From the NCBI GenBank assembly GCA_038229875.1, contig JBBROA010000011.1:1-54573 (forward strand): a DNA stretch of 54,573 nucleotides. Reading direction: 5' to 3'. The notes under the pieces were generated by a model, which saw only the letters and a program-made list of their open reading frames with translations, was not told the DNA's origin and did no database searches. Positions 1-8,754 of this stretch are shown here, piece by piece (position 1 is the first letter of the stretch; the number at the start of each line of letters is the position of its first letter). The DNA is from JALYUA01 sp038229875. Its GTDB lineage: Bacteria; Acidobacteriota; Thermoanaerobaculia; UBA5066; Gp7-AA6. Made by a program: the position numbers and the translations under genes.

Positions 1-1
1 A

Positions 2-427
2 AACGTGATCGAGCTCGCGGTGCCGGGGCTCGGCGAGCGCCCTGAGGACGTGCGTCCGCTGGCCGAGAGCGTGATGGAAGGGCTCGCCGCCGCTCCGTCC
101 GGCCGCCGCTGGTCGCTGTCTCCGGAAGCGGAACGCGCGATGTTCGAGCACGCCTGGCCGGGCAATGTCCGCGAGCTGATGAACCGCATCCAGCGCGCGG
201 TCCTCGTCGCGCCGCACGAGACCCTGACGCCCGCCGACCTCGGCTTCGAGGGAGCCGCGGGGGCGCCTGGACTGCTGCCGGCGGGGGAGAAAGCGGCTTT
301 CGAGGAGCTGCTGCGCCGTCACGGGGGCAGCGTGTCGCGCGCCGCGCAGGAGCTCGGTTTGAGCCGGCAGGCGCTCTACCGCCGCATGGAACGGCTCGGC
401 ATCGTCCTCGAACGGAGACCCCGATAG
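2..427 (+). CDS. NtrC-family sigma-54 response regulator, C-terminal fragment
   Basis: Only the last 141 residues are present; the frame is open at the left edge, so the receiver and most of the AAA+ domain lie outside. The visible part begins in the end of the AAA+ module (PGLGERPEDV, then WPGNVREL, the hallmark of sigma-54 activators). After a linker it ends in a Fis-type helix-turn-helix (SVSRAAQELGLSRQALYRR). Proteins of this family hydrolyse ATP to open sigma-54 RNA polymerase promoters when phosphorylated by a partner kinase. The next gene is a membrane histidine kinase in the same direction whose open frame runs back through this gene's end, so the two very probably form an NtrX/NtrY-like pair. 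The target genes cannot be read from the window. Identity of the family is secure; the exact name is not. Confidence 0.9.
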   Translation, partial: NVIELAVPGLGERPEDVRPLAESVMEGLAAAPSGRRWSLSPEAERAMFEHAWPGNVRELMNRIQRAVLVAPHETLTPADLGFEGAAGAPGLLPAGEKAAFEELLRRHGGSVSRAAQELGLSRQALYRRMERLGIVLERRPR

Positions 428-543
428 GCGCGACACCCGAGCACGCGCGCCGCGCCCCGGGCCGGTCCCGGTACTCGCTCGCGGGCAAGCTCGCCGCGGT
501 CGTCGGCATCGACATCGCGTGTGTCGCCGGCGTCGCAGCCGCG

Positions 544-1794
544 GTGGCCTGGCTCGACGCCGGCCCGGTCGCCGTGTTTCTCGGCTCGCTCGCGGTGGGG
601 CTCCCCCTCGCGGCGTGGTCCCTCTCGCGGGTGTGGGGTCCGATCCGGCGGACGCTGCAGGCGGTGACGGACGGCGTCGGCAGCTTCCAGGAAAATGATT
701 TCAGCCTGCGCCTGGCCGCCGGAGGCGAGGACGAGCTCGGCGAGCTCGTGACCCTCTACAACCGCATGGGCGACGCGCTGCGGCTCGAGCGGAACGAGAT
801 CTACCAGCGGGAACTGCTCCTCGACACGCTCCTTCAGGGCGCCCCGATGGCAATCGTTCTCGTCAATGAGCTCGACCGAATCGTGTACGCGAACGCCGCC
901 GCCCGGCAGCTGTTCGGCGCGTCGCGGCGGCTCGCCGGCCGCGAGTTGGGCGAGGTGATCTCATCCGCGCCCGCGGCGGGCCGGGAGGCTCTGGCCGCGG
1001 GAGAAGACGCGGTCTTCACTTGGCCGCGACAGGGCGACGACGGCGAGGAAGAGACCTATCGAATTCTCCAGCGCCGGTTTGCGCTGAACACGCAGGAGAA
1101 CCGCCTGATCGTCGTCGAACGAATCACGCCGGAGCTGCGGCGCCAGGAAGTGGAAGTCTGGAAGAAAGTGATTCGCGTTCTGTCGCACGAGCTCAACAAC
1201 TCTCTCGCGCCGGTCAGCTCGCTGCTCCACTCCGCGCGTCACGTGGCGAGCCGGTCGGAGGCGGCGCCGCGCCTCGACGAGATCCTGGGAACCATCGACG
1301 AGCGCGTGCGGCATCTTTCGGATTTTCTGGAGGGTTACGCGCGGTTTGCGCGGCTTCCGCTTCCCGTCAGGAAGCCGGTGAACTGGCCGGAGCTTCTGGA
1401 TTCCGTCGGCCGCCTGTTCCCGTTTCGCCGGGTCGGAGAGGTACCGGAGGAGCCCGCCCTCGTGGACGCGGGCCAGATGCAGCAGGTGCTGATCAACCTG
1501 CTGAAGAACGCGGCGGAGGCCGGTGGTGCGGCGGAGGAAATCGGGGTGTCGATCGCCCGCCGCGACGGTTCCTGGATCCTGCAGGTCTTCGACCGCGGGA
1601 CCGGGATGGACGACGAGACGATGAAGAAGGCGCTGCTGCCGTTCTATTCGTCCAAGCAGACGGGCAGCGGGCTGGGACTCCCGCTCTGCACCGAGATCGT
1701 GCACTCGCACGGGGGGACGCTCCGACTCGAGCGGCGGGCCGGCGGTGGAATGACGGTGACGTGCGTGTTGCCGGGAGCCGCGACGGCCGAGTAG
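544..1794 (+). CDS. NtrY-like membrane sensor histidine kinase
   Basis: The first conventional start (GTG) gives 416 residues. Order: membrane segment (about 8-28), HAMP linker (about 30-85), a PAS-like segment (about 88-150), H-box with His215 (RVLSHELNNSLAP), then the ATPase N box (LINLLKNAAEAGG), G1 (DRGTGMD) and G2 (SGLGLPL). It should autophosphorylate and pass phosphate to the NtrC-type regulator upstream. The start is uncertain. The same frame is open back into the regulator gene and encodes a second hydrophobic segment just upstream of the GTG (LAAVVGIDIACVAG, about 484-540). That is the expected first transmembrane helix of a two-helix sensor, but no ATG, GTG or TTG precedes it. Only a non-standard codon such as ATA at 424, overlapping the regulator's stop, is available. 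The coded kinase core is complete and ends cleanly at TAG. Confidence 0.85.
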   Translation: MAWLDAGPVAVFLGSLAVGLPLAAWSLSRVWGPIRRTLQAVTDGVGSFQENDFSLRLAAGGEDELGELVTLYNRMGDALRLERNEIYQRELLLDTLLQGAPMAIVLVNELDRIVYANAAARQLFGASRRLAGRELGEVISSAPAAGREALAAGEDAVFTWPRQGDDGEEETYRILQRRFALNTQENRLIVVERITPELRRQEVEVWKKVIRVLSHELNNSLAPVSSLLHSARHVASRSEAAPRLDEILGTIDERVRHLSDFLEGYARFARLPLPVRKPVNWPELLDSVGRLFPFRRVGEVPEEPALVDAGQMQQVLINLLKNAAEAGGAAEEIGVSIARRDGSWILQVFDRGTGMDDETMKKALLPFYSSKQTGSGLGLPLCTEIVHSHGGTLRLERRAGGGMTVTCVLPGAATAE

Positions 1795-3780
1795 CGCGTC
1801 TGCACCGCGATGGGAAAAGACTTCATCCGGAAGTCCTCCAGGAGCGCTCGGTTCCGATCGGAAGGGCATGTCCGGGCATGTGATCGCGTTCGAACGGAGT
1901 GCCGCCCTGGCCGGCCTGCCAGACCCGACCCGATCGGGGCGGGCGAACCCGTGCCCCTCGTCCGAGTAGACGACGTAGGTTACGTTGCCGCGGTTCTTTT
2001 CGATGGCCTCGACGATCTGCTCGGACTCCTTCACGTTGACGCGCGGGTCGTTCGCGCCCTGACCGATCAGCAGCGGCTTCGTGATTTTGTCCGCGCGGAA
2101 GAGCGGCGACGCGGCCCGGATGAGCTCGGCGTCCTTCGGGTCATCCACGTTGCCCATGCGCACGTCGAACATGGCTCGCATGGGTTTCCAGTACGGCGGG
2201 ATCGCGCCGATGAGCGTCTTGATGTTGGACGGGCCGACGATGTCCACGTTGCATGCGAACGTTTCGGGCGTCAGCGTCGCGGCTGCGAGCGCCGCATAAC
2301 CGCCGTACGAGCCGCCGAACACGGCGATTCTCTTCGGGTCGGCGAATCCCTTGTCGACCGCCCACTTCGCGGCGTCCAGGAGATCGTCATGCATCTTCAA
2401 GCCCCACTGGCGGTTCCCGGCGTTCAGAAACTTCTTGCCGTATCCCGTCGACGCGCGGAAGTTCACCTGGAGCACGGCGTAGCCCCGGTTGGCGAGCCAC
2501 TGCGCCGTGGAGTTGTAGCCCCACGTGTCGCGGCCCCAGGGACCGCCGTGGACGAACAGGACCATCGGCAGATTCTTCGGAGCGACTCCGACCGGCAGGG
2601 TCAGGTAGGAGTTCAGGGTGAGCCCGTCGCGCGATCTGATGACGACCGGCTTCATCTGGGCGAGCGGCAGACCCTCCAGCTTCGGCTGGGCCGTGAAGAT
2701 CAAAGCCCCCTTTTTTGCCGTCCGATCCCACTTGTACCAGGAGACGGGCCCGCGATCCGACGAGAACGCGACGAGCCAGGCGTCGTCGGCGGCGGTGCGG
2801 TTCACGACCGTGAAATCGCCCGGATTCAACTTCGCGATCGAATCGAAGTCGCCCCGGACGGACGGATCGAGCACTTTCCAGGAGGACCGTCCGGGCTCGA
2901 AGGAAACCGCCTGGACGACGTGCGACTTCGGGTGAATGAGCACGTTGCCGGCGTCCACCTCCGGCGAGCCCGCGAGAACGGTCTCGGCCCCGGTGGCGAG
3001 GTCGCGCGAAACCAGCCGGGCGGTGTCGCTACCCGCGGATGTCTTGAGATACGCGGATTTTCCATCCTGGGAGAAATCCTCGAAGCCGAGGATCTCGTCG
3101 GGCCCGACTTTCAGAAGCGACTTCCAGGGCGACTTCGCGTCGTCGCGGATCCGAATCTCCGTCCCGCCGTCGGGCGTCTGGACCTGAGCCGCGCGGACCT
3201 GGAATTTCGCGTCGGTGCCCCAGTCGCCGACGTCGCCCGGGTTCTCGGTGTCGAGCACCAGGGCGCCGGTTCCGAGATTCAGCCGGTGGACGTCCATCGC
3301 CTGGCGGTTTCGAAGGTTCATCGTGAGCAGGAGCTCGTCCGGGAAATCCGGGTTGATGTCGGCGACGCTCGCGCGGACACCCTGAAACGGCGTGTAGTCG
3401 CGAACGTTGCCCGAGGCGAGGTCGACGCCGAAGACGTGGAAGTTCTCGTCTCCGTCGTTGTCCTGAAGGTAGAGAAGCGTCTTGTTGTTCTGCGCCCAGA
3501 AGTACTGCCGGACGCCCCGCTTCTTGTCGGCCGTGACCATCTTGTCGTCGTCCTTGCCGACCGTCTTCACCCACACCTGGAGCACGTTCTTCTTGTCGGG
3601 AGCGACCCAGGCGAGACGCTGGCCGTCCGGCGACAGCCGGGGCTGGCTCCGTTCCGGATTTCCGAAGAGCACCTGGCGCGGGATGACGGGCGGCAGCTCC
3701 GCGAAGAGACCGACGGGAGCGGCGAGAGCCGCCGTGAGCGCAACCCCGCGCAGGGACTTCCACAAAATCGCTTTCAGCAT
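961..3780 (-). CDS. Exported S9 prolyl-oligopeptidase-family peptidase with lost 3' end
   Basis: The start is fixed by a strong AGGAGG nine bases before ATG 3780. A signal peptide (MLKAILWKSLRGVALTAALA) is followed by a beta-propeller-like region of about 380 residues and an alpha/beta-hydrolase domain. The full triad is visible: Ser491 (GGSYGGYA), Asp578 (GQGANDPRV) and His610 (EGHGFARP). Family members hydrolyse short peptides outside the cytoplasm. After residue 615 (position 1936) similarity to the family stops. The usual last helix (about 30-50 residues) is missing, and the frame has no stop until 961, reading antisense through most of the histidine kinase gene. The segment 961-1935 is therefore not credible peptidase sequence. 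Either the 3' end was replaced by a deletion or recombination, or the assembly is wrong here. I give the full open frame but regard 1936-3780 as the real peptidase portion. Confidence 0.75.
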   Translation of the reverse strand: MLKAILWKSLRGVALTAALAAPVGLFAELPPVIPRQVLFGNPERSQPRLSPDGQRLAWVAPDKKNVLQVWVKTVGKDDDKMVTADKKRGVRQYFWAQNNKTLLYLQDNDGDENFHVFGVDLASGNVRDYTPFQGVRASVADINPDFPDELLLTMNLRNRQAMDVHRLNLGTGALVLDTENPGDVGDWGTDAKFQVRAAQVQTPDGGTEIRIRDDAKSPWKSLLKVGPDEILGFEDFSQDGKSAYLKTSAGSDTARLVSRDLATGAETVLAGSPEVDAGNVLIHPKSHVVQAVSFEPGRSSWKVLDPSVRGDFDSIAKLNPGDFTVVNRTAADDAWLVAFSSDRGPVSWYKWDRTAKKGALIFTAQPKLEGLPLAQMKPVVIRSRDGLTLNSYLTLPVGVAPKNLPMVLFVHGGPWGRDTWGYNSTAQWLANRGYAVLQVNFRASTGYGKKFLNAGNRQWGLKMHDDLLDAAKWAVDKGFADPKRIAVFGGSYGGYAALAAATLTPETFACNVDIVGPSNIKTLIGAIPPYWKPMRAMFDVRMGNVDDPKDAELIRAASPLFRADKITKPLLIGQGANDPRVNVKESEQIVEAIEKNRGNVTYVVYSDEGHGFARPDRVGSGRPARAALRSNAITCPDMPFRSEPSAPGGLPDEVFSHRGADALLGRRGSRQHARHRHSTAGPPLESERPPVRVHDLGAERESQPAARLLGRIERQQRLLHRLVVHPGPAVEDLQDPGTVAAGDRHPDFLRRTTGLRRVLQQVDQHLLHLARVHEGGLLRYLSDPAKREQAADGIQKLRPVHRLPDGKRKPRKPRVTLQKIRKMPHALVDGSQDLVEARRRLRPARHVTRGVEQRADRRERVVELVRQNANHFLPDFHFLAPQLRRDSFDDDQAVLLRVQRKPALENSIGLFLAVVALSRPSEDRVFSRGQSLPARRGRG

Positions 3781-3895
3781 GAGAACGAGCCTCCTGTGCC
3801 GTAACAGTACGTCGGATCGCCCGCTCTGTTCCGAGGACACCCGCGGAGCCGGCGGCCGCGAGGAAAAGCCGGTTCCTTTCCGGCGATTACCTGCA

Positions 3896-4813
3896 TCATG
3901 CGGGAGTCTCCTCGCTCTCCTGTCGAACCTCGCGCACGCGTCTCGCGCCTTGGGATGTCCGGGGACGCGATCCGAGGACGGTGGCCGCGTGCGCGCGGGT
4001 GAACTCGGCCCCGAGCAGGAGGACGGACGTTGCGTAGTACACCCAGAGGAGAATGACGACGAGGGCTCCGGCCGTCCCGTAGGGCGAAGCGACGGCGGTG
4101 TGGCCGATGTAGAGCCCGAAGCCCCACTTTCCGATCTGAAAGGCGATGGACGCGGCGACGGCGCCGAGCGCCACGTCCTTCCAGCCGATCTCGCGATCCG
4201 GGAGGATGCGGTAGATCATCGCGAACAGGATCGTGAAGATCACGAAGGTCACGGCGATATTCGCCGCCTGCAGAACGGCGGGGGAGATCACCCACCGGCG
4301 GGAGATCCAGCCCTGAAGCCCCGCGATGGCCGCCGACAGTGCGAGCGACACGAGCAGGAGGAACCCGAATCCGAGGAGGACGCCGAAGGAGACCAGGCGC
4401 TTCTTCAGGAGCGTGCGGATCACGTGTCCCTTCCGCGGGGCGACTTCCCAGACGCGGTTCAAGGAGCTCTGAAGCTGGACGAAGAGCGCCGTCGCGCCGA
4501 GAAGCACGGTGACTCCGCCGACGAGCGCCGCCAGGCCCTCCCGGTGTTCGCGGGCGACCCGCCGGAGAATCGACTGGACCAGCTGCGCCTGCTCCGGTCC
4601 CATCAGGTCTCCGAACTGCCGGACGACCTGGCCTCGCACCGCGTCCTCTCCGAAAAACGCGCTTGCGACCGCGATCACTACCACGAGCACGGGCGCGAGA
4701 GAGAAAAGCGTGTAGAAGGAGAGGGCCGCGCTTTCGGTGAGGCAGCGGTGCTCGCCGGAGCTTTTCCAGGTCCGCACTACGAGGTTTTTCCAGAGAGACA
4801 ACTTTTTCTTCAT
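3896..4813 (-). CDS. YihY/BrkB-family inner-membrane protein
   Basis: 305 residues with about six hydrophobic segments. The N-terminal cytoplasmic stretch ends in the family hallmark ESAALSFYTLFSLAPVL. A long loop (about residues 60-100) follows, then helices at about 105-125, 140-165, 180-205, 215-235 and 245-275. The family was once named ribonuclease BN/RbnA, but that assignment was withdrawn; its function as a transporter or envelope protein is unproven. The polar C-terminal tail is rich in Arg and Glu. It stands alone between the S9 peptidase gene and an oxidoreductase, all on the minus strand, with about 90-115 bp gaps. Family membership is clear; function is not known. Confidence 0.85.
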   Translation of the reverse strand: MKKKLSLWKNLVVRTWKSSGEHRCLTESAALSFYTLFSLAPVLVVVIAVASAFFGEDAVRGQVVRQFGDLMGPEQAQLVQSILRRVAREHREGLAALVGGVTVLLGATALFVQLQSSLNRVWEVAPRKGHVIRTLLKKRLVSFGVLLGFGFLLLVSLALSAAIAGLQGWISRRWVISPAVLQAANIAVTFVIFTILFAMIYRILPDREIGWKDVALGAVAASIAFQIGKWGFGLYIGHTAVASPYGTAGALVVILLWVYYATSVLLLGAEFTRAHAATVLGSRPRTSQGARRVREVRQESEETPA

Positions 4814-4905
4814 GTGTCAGTCATGACCGGGGATCCGCCCGGCGAGCGATGCTTGTCGTCTGTTCGACCCCGTGATGAAAGGCGCGACGGCGCGGGCGCC
4901 GGGCT

Positions 4906-6075
4906 TCAGCTCTCTCCCGACGGGGCTTCGGCGTGGACGAGCTCCTGCTGCCGGCTGGGCGGCCGCCGGATCTCCTGCTTCCGTCCAGGTCGCTGCCGCT
5001 TCTCAAAAGGCGGAAGCGTCACGGGACGGCCGGTCTCCGCGGACTTGTAAAGCGCCCGGATGACGCGGACGTCCGCGAGCCCCTCGCGGCCGGAGGGCTC
5101 GGGCTCCCGGCCGGTCATGATGCATTCCGAAAACGTCAGGATCTCGGGCGCGATCTGGTCGCGCTTTTCGAATTTCTTCTCCCGGGTGTTTCCGCCGATC
5201 GTCAAGCGGTGCGACATCCCTTCCGCGAACTCGAACGCGGGCTCGACGCGCAGGTGGCCCTTCGTGCCGAAGACGTCGTAGTGGTGCGAGGAGGCGGCGC
5301 CGAAGCTGCTGGTGAAGGTGGCCAGCCGCTCGCCGGGGAACTTGAGGACCGCCGTGGTCATCTCGTCCGCCTTGCGGAAGCGAGGATCGTCGCTGCTCGC
5401 GGAGATCGCGAAGACTTCTATCGGCTCGCTCCGGAAGAGAGACCGCGCGGCATTCAGGCAGTAGATCCCGATGTCGTAGAGCGTTCCCCCTCCCTCTGCG
5501 ATCGGATTCAGGCGGATGTTGTCGTGATCCTGAACGTCGTTGCAGAAAACCGAGTTGTAGATGCGCGGCTCGCCGAGCTTGCCCGACTGAACGACCTCGA
5601 CCGCCTCGAGATTCGCCTTTTCGAAGTGCAGCCGGTAGGCGACCATGAGCTGGACCCCGTTGCTCTCGCAGGCCCGGATCATGGCCTCGCAATCCTTTTC
5701 GGTAACGGCCATCGGCTTCTCGGTCAGAACGTGAACGCCAGCCCGCGCCGCCCGCACCGTGTACTCGCGGTGCAGATGGTTCGGCAGCGCGATGTAGACC
5801 GCGTCGATCGCGCCCGAGCCGAGGGCCTCGTCATAGCGGTCGTATCCGAACTGGTTCGCGGGATCGATCCGATACCTGCGGCCGAGCTTTCGGAGCTTCT
5901 CCGGGTCGTCCGAGAAGAGGGCCACGAGCTCCGAGTTGCGCGACGCGTGAGCGAACGCGGGCAGGATCGCGACCTGGGCGAACCAGCCGAGCCCGACGAC
6001 CCCGTAGCGAACTTTTTTCGACCCGGAACGCGCCGGCTTGCTCCGGTTCTCGCCGCCCCGCCTTTTCTTCGCCAT
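4906..6075 (-). CDS. Gfo/Idh/MocA-family NAD(P)-dependent oxidoreductase
   Basis: 389 residues from ATG 6075, which is preceded by a GAGGGGG ribosome-binding site. A longer frame exists upstream but encodes low-complexity sequence and is rejected. A basic lead (KKRRGGENRSK) precedes the Rossmann motif VGLGWFAQVAILPAF. The Idh-type Lys is in TEKPMAV, and the C-terminal dimerisation fold carries GGGTLYDIGIYC, the usual substrate-side motif. Family enzymes oxidise sugars, inositol-like polyols or deoxysugar intermediates, or act as dehalogenase- or glycosidase-like hydride shuttles. The sequence does not show which. The fragment most resembles glucose-fructose-oxidoreductase-like members by its NHLHREYTVRAA segment. 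No sugar-uptake genes lie nearby, so the substrate is open. It is divergent from the HD-domain gene across a 146-bp spacer. Confidence 0.85.
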   Translation of the reverse strand: MAKKRRGGENRSKPARSGSKKVRYGVVGLGWFAQVAILPAFAHASRNSELVALFSDDPEKLRKLGRRYRIDPANQFGYDRYDEALGSGAIDAVYIALPNHLHREYTVRAARAGVHVLTEKPMAVTEKDCEAMIRACESNGVQLMVAYRLHFEKANLEAVEVVQSGKLGEPRIYNSVFCNDVQDHDNIRLNPIAEGGGTLYDIGIYCLNAARSLFRSEPIEVFAISASSDDPRFRKADEMTTAVLKFPGERLATFTSSFGAASSHHYDVFGTKGHLRVEPAFEFAEGMSHRLTIGGNTREKKFEKRDQIAPEILTFSECIMTGREPEPSGREGLADVRVIRALYKSAETGRPVTLPPFEKRQRPGRKQEIRRPPSRQQELVHAEAPSGES

Positions 6076-6221
6076 CGGTGCCCCCTCGACGCGTCTTGGA
6101 GGCTCAGCGGGCGCAAGGACGATGCCACCGAACGACCGGGCCGTCGGGACTCGACCACATCCGGGGCAGCCCGGGGCAGCGCGGGGAAGCAGACCTCCCT
6201 CCGGTCTGTTAAAAGGAATGC

Positions 6222-6866
6222 ATGATCCTGATGGAACCCGTGCAAAGGGAGGCGGCCCCGAGGCCTTCCCTGTCCGAGCGATTCGACGAAGCGATGGTGT
6301 GGGCGAGCGAGCTTCACCGGGAGCAGCGCCGCAAGGGGTCCGACACGCCATATGTGGCGCATCTCCTGTCGGCGGCGGCACTGGTCCTGGAAAACGGCGG
6401 CGACGAGGACGAGGCCATCGCCGCTCTCCTCCACGACGCGGTCGAGGACTGCGGCGGGCGCCCGACGGCCCACGAGATCCGCCGGCGGTTCGGAGAGCGC
6501 GTCGCGGACATCGTCGATGGATGTACCGACTCCGACGAAACCCCCAAACCCGCGTGGCGTCCCCGCAAGGAGCGGTTCATCGAGCGTCTCGCGGGGGCAT
6601 CGGCCTCCGTGCGCCTCGTCTCCGCCGCAGACAAGCTTCACAACGCGAGGTCCGTTCTCGCCGACCTGCGGCGGGAAGGGGAGCGCGTGTGGGAGCGCTT
6701 CTCGGCCCCGCGTCACGAGACCCTCTGGTACTACCGGGCGGTCACGGACCGCCTTCGGGCGGTGACCAACGACCTTCAGGAGGCGAGGGAGCTCCCGCTC
6801 GTTGAAGAGCTCGAGCGCGTCGTCGGCGAGCTCGAGGAGCGTGCGAGGGCCACCGCGCCGCGCTGA
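6222..6866 (+). CDS. HD-domain phosphohydrolase (SpoT/MESH1-like)
   Basis: 214 residues; an AAGGA ribosome-binding site lies just upstream of ATG 6222. The HD fold is complete: first His in TPYVAHLLSAAAL, the HD pair in ALLHDAVEDCGG, the ED-type residues, and the distal Asp in SAADKLHNARS. This arrangement and the small size match single-domain hydrolases related to the ppGpp hydrolase half of SpoT. Such enzymes need Mn2+ and remove pyrophosphate from (p)ppGpp or act on other nucleotides. There is no synthetase or TGS/ACT part, so it cannot make alarmone. Activity on ppGpp is inferred from similarity only. It stands alone and converges with the M49-like peptidase gene (17-bp gap). Confidence 0.8.
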   Translation: MILMEPVQREAAPRPSLSERFDEAMVWASELHREQRRKGSDTPYVAHLLSAAALVLENGGDEDEAIAALLHDAVEDCGGRPTAHEIRRRFGERVADIVDGCTDSDETPKPAWRPRKERFIERLAGASASVRLVSAADKLHNARSVLADLRREGERVWERFSAPRHETLWYYRAVTDRLRAVTNDLQEARELPLVEELERVVGELEERARATAPR

Positions 6867-6883
6867 GCTTCCCCTGGCCTCTC

Positions 6884-8560
6884 CTATTTCGCGCCCTCTT
6901 CGAAGCTTCCGTGCGGGTCGAAGTCGACCGGGATCGAAGCAGTCGCCTTCAGGGTCTCCGCGAGCTCTGGGGGCATGGCTTCGTACTTCTTGAACCAGGC
7001 CTCCGCGCGGGCCCGATCCCCGGTCGCCTCGATCTCGAGGAGCTCCTTCGCCAGGGCCGCGATCGCGACGGGCATTTTTGCGAAGTCGATGACGTAGCGC
7101 CCCGACGCGGGTTCCCGCGCGATCGCGCCCTTCTCCGTCAGAAAGTTGAACTCCATCATCTCGGCGCGCGCGTGCGCCTCCCCGGTGCCGAACCGCACCG
7201 TGCGGAAGATCCCTCCCACGTACGACGCGTAGTACTCCTCCGCCCGCTCCTTCGGCAGAGCGCCGTGGCGAATGAGCCAGTCGAGCCCGAAGAGGCCGCC
7301 CGCGTCCGCTTTTGCCTCCTCGAGCCCCGAGAACGCCGGGCCGATCGCTTCGCGGATATCCCGCTTCTTTCCCCCCTGACGCGCGAAGGCCGGACCGATT
7401 CCGTGGCTGATCTCGTGCATGAGGGTCCCGACGAAATAGCCCTCGCCGGTCACCTTCGCCGCCTGGTCTTCCCGCAGAAGCACGCGCGAGACGGGGATGA
7501 TCACCTCTTTGACCCGGGCGTCCATGTAATTCTTGAAGAAGATCCGCTTGCTGCCTTTCTGCTCGTGGACCCGCGGATCGTTCGGAAGGTTGTCGGCCAC
7601 CGCCTGGTAGCCGTGGCGCAGGTCGCCCGCGCGGAAAGGCGTGTCCATGACCTCCATCGGCGCGAGTCGCCCGCGCTTCGAAGGGCGGTCCTCCGGGGCG
7701 AGCGGCAGGGCGTCCTGGATGTCCGGCACGTATTTCTGAAACAGCGCGAGCTTGCGGCTCTCCTCGTCGTTGCGGACCAGCACCGCCGCGCCGTATGAGG
7801 TCTTCACGCCCAGAACGTCGTCCAGGTACGTCTCGTAGGGCGCGAAGATGATGTCGAATTTCGGGTCGACGAGATCGACCCAGGCGAGGTCGCTCTCGTA
7901 ATAGTCGTCGGTTGAGAGCGCGGCCGCCCGCAGCCGCAGGAACCTGGCGAACGCCTGGTCCGACGAGAGTTTGGCCGCCCCGCGCAACAGAGCGGCGGCG
8001 CGCTCGAGCCAGGGGCGGTACTGCACGTGGTACGGAATCGTCTTCAGCCGCTCGCCGTCGCGCACGATGATGGTCCTCTCGGCATAGATCGCCGCTTTCT
8101 GCTCGGGATGCGCCTGAACGTACGCCTCGATGTCGGCGCGGGTCAGTCCGCGCGGATAGAGGCCGCGCCCGGGCGGGGTCGTTCCGCCTCCGACGAACGG
8201 CCGGTTGTCGTTTAAGAGGTCGTAACGTCCGCCGTTGATCCAGAGATAGCGGCGCAGCGCCTTGTCAGACGGCGCCGAAGAGCGGGCCAGAGACTGGTAG
8301 AGCGCAAGGCCTTCGGGATCCACCTGGCGCCAGTAGATGTTCTCGAGCTCCCGGCAGGCGGCGACCAGCTTCTCGACCATCTGCCGCTCTCGGGCCGTCA
8401 GGGACTCGGCCCGAAACGGCAGATCGACGCTTTTCCAGCGGCCGAGGCGCTCTTCGAGATCCGGAACGACCGGTGCGTTCACCGGAGCCGATTGTGCCTC
8501 GGAGACAGCCGGAGACAGCATCGAACCCGCAGCCAGGACGGCAAACAGAATCTTTTTCAT
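6884..8560 (-). CDS. Exported M49-like (dipeptidyl-peptidase III-related) zinc hydrolase
   Basis: 558 residues starting with a signal peptide (MKKILFAVLAAGSMLSPAVS). The zinc site is HEISHG at His382, with the second ligand motif EEAKAD about 35 residues later, the layout of the M49 superfamily. It reads HExxH, as in the NUDT3-like branch (HxxxHGIGP), rather than the HExxxH of classic dipeptidyl-peptidase III. The family cuts dipeptides from the N terminus of short peptides, and some members are probable isopentenyl-phosphate or oligopeptide hydrolases. With a signal peptide this one probably works in the periplasm. It is convergent with the HD gene and divergent from the desaturase across about 190 bp. 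No clear ribosome-binding site is visible before ATG 8560, but the signal peptide supports this start. Confidence 0.8.
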   Translation of the reverse strand: MKKILFAVLAAGSMLSPAVSEAQSAPVNAPVVPDLEERLGRWKSVDLPFRAESLTARERQMVEKLVAACRELENIYWRQVDPEGLALYQSLARSSAPSDKALRRYLWINGGRYDLLNDNRPFVGGGTTPPGRGLYPRGLTRADIEAYVQAHPEQKAAIYAERTIIVRDGERLKTIPYHVQYRPWLERAAALLRGAAKLSSDQAFARFLRLRAAALSTDDYYESDLAWVDLVDPKFDIIFAPYETYLDDVLGVKTSYGAAVLVRNDEESRKLALFQKYVPDIQDALPLAPEDRPSKRGRLAPMEVMDTPFRAGDLRHGYQAVADNLPNDPRVHEQKGSKRIFFKNYMDARVKEVIIPVSRVLLREDQAAKVTGEGYFVGTLMHEISHGIGPAFARQGGKKRDIREAIGPAFSGLEEAKADAGGLFGLDWLIRHGALPKERAEEYYASYVGGIFRTVRFGTGEAHARAEMMEFNFLTEKGAIAREPASGRYVIDFAKMPVAIAALAKELLEIEATGDRARAEAWFKKYEAMPPELAETLKATASIPVDFDPHGSFEEGAK

Positions 8561-8754
8561 GGGGAGAGGATATCGGAGGAAGAATCGGCGGCAGGGGCTC
8601 GTTTCTACGGCTGCGGCCAGGGCGGCGAAGATCGCCTCCGGACGCCGTACCCCCGCCGATGGAAGCGTCTTGCCGTGGTATTCTTTGAGTGCTGTCGAAT
8701 CAACGGACCCCCCCTAAGCCGCGCCTCCGCGGCGGCGGTACCCCGGAGAAAACC

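Noticed and set aside
1810..3804. 664-residue plus-strand open frame opposite the S9 peptidase
   Set aside because: Arg/Val/Asp-rich sequence with no domain or start signal; it is the antisense shadow of the peptidase.
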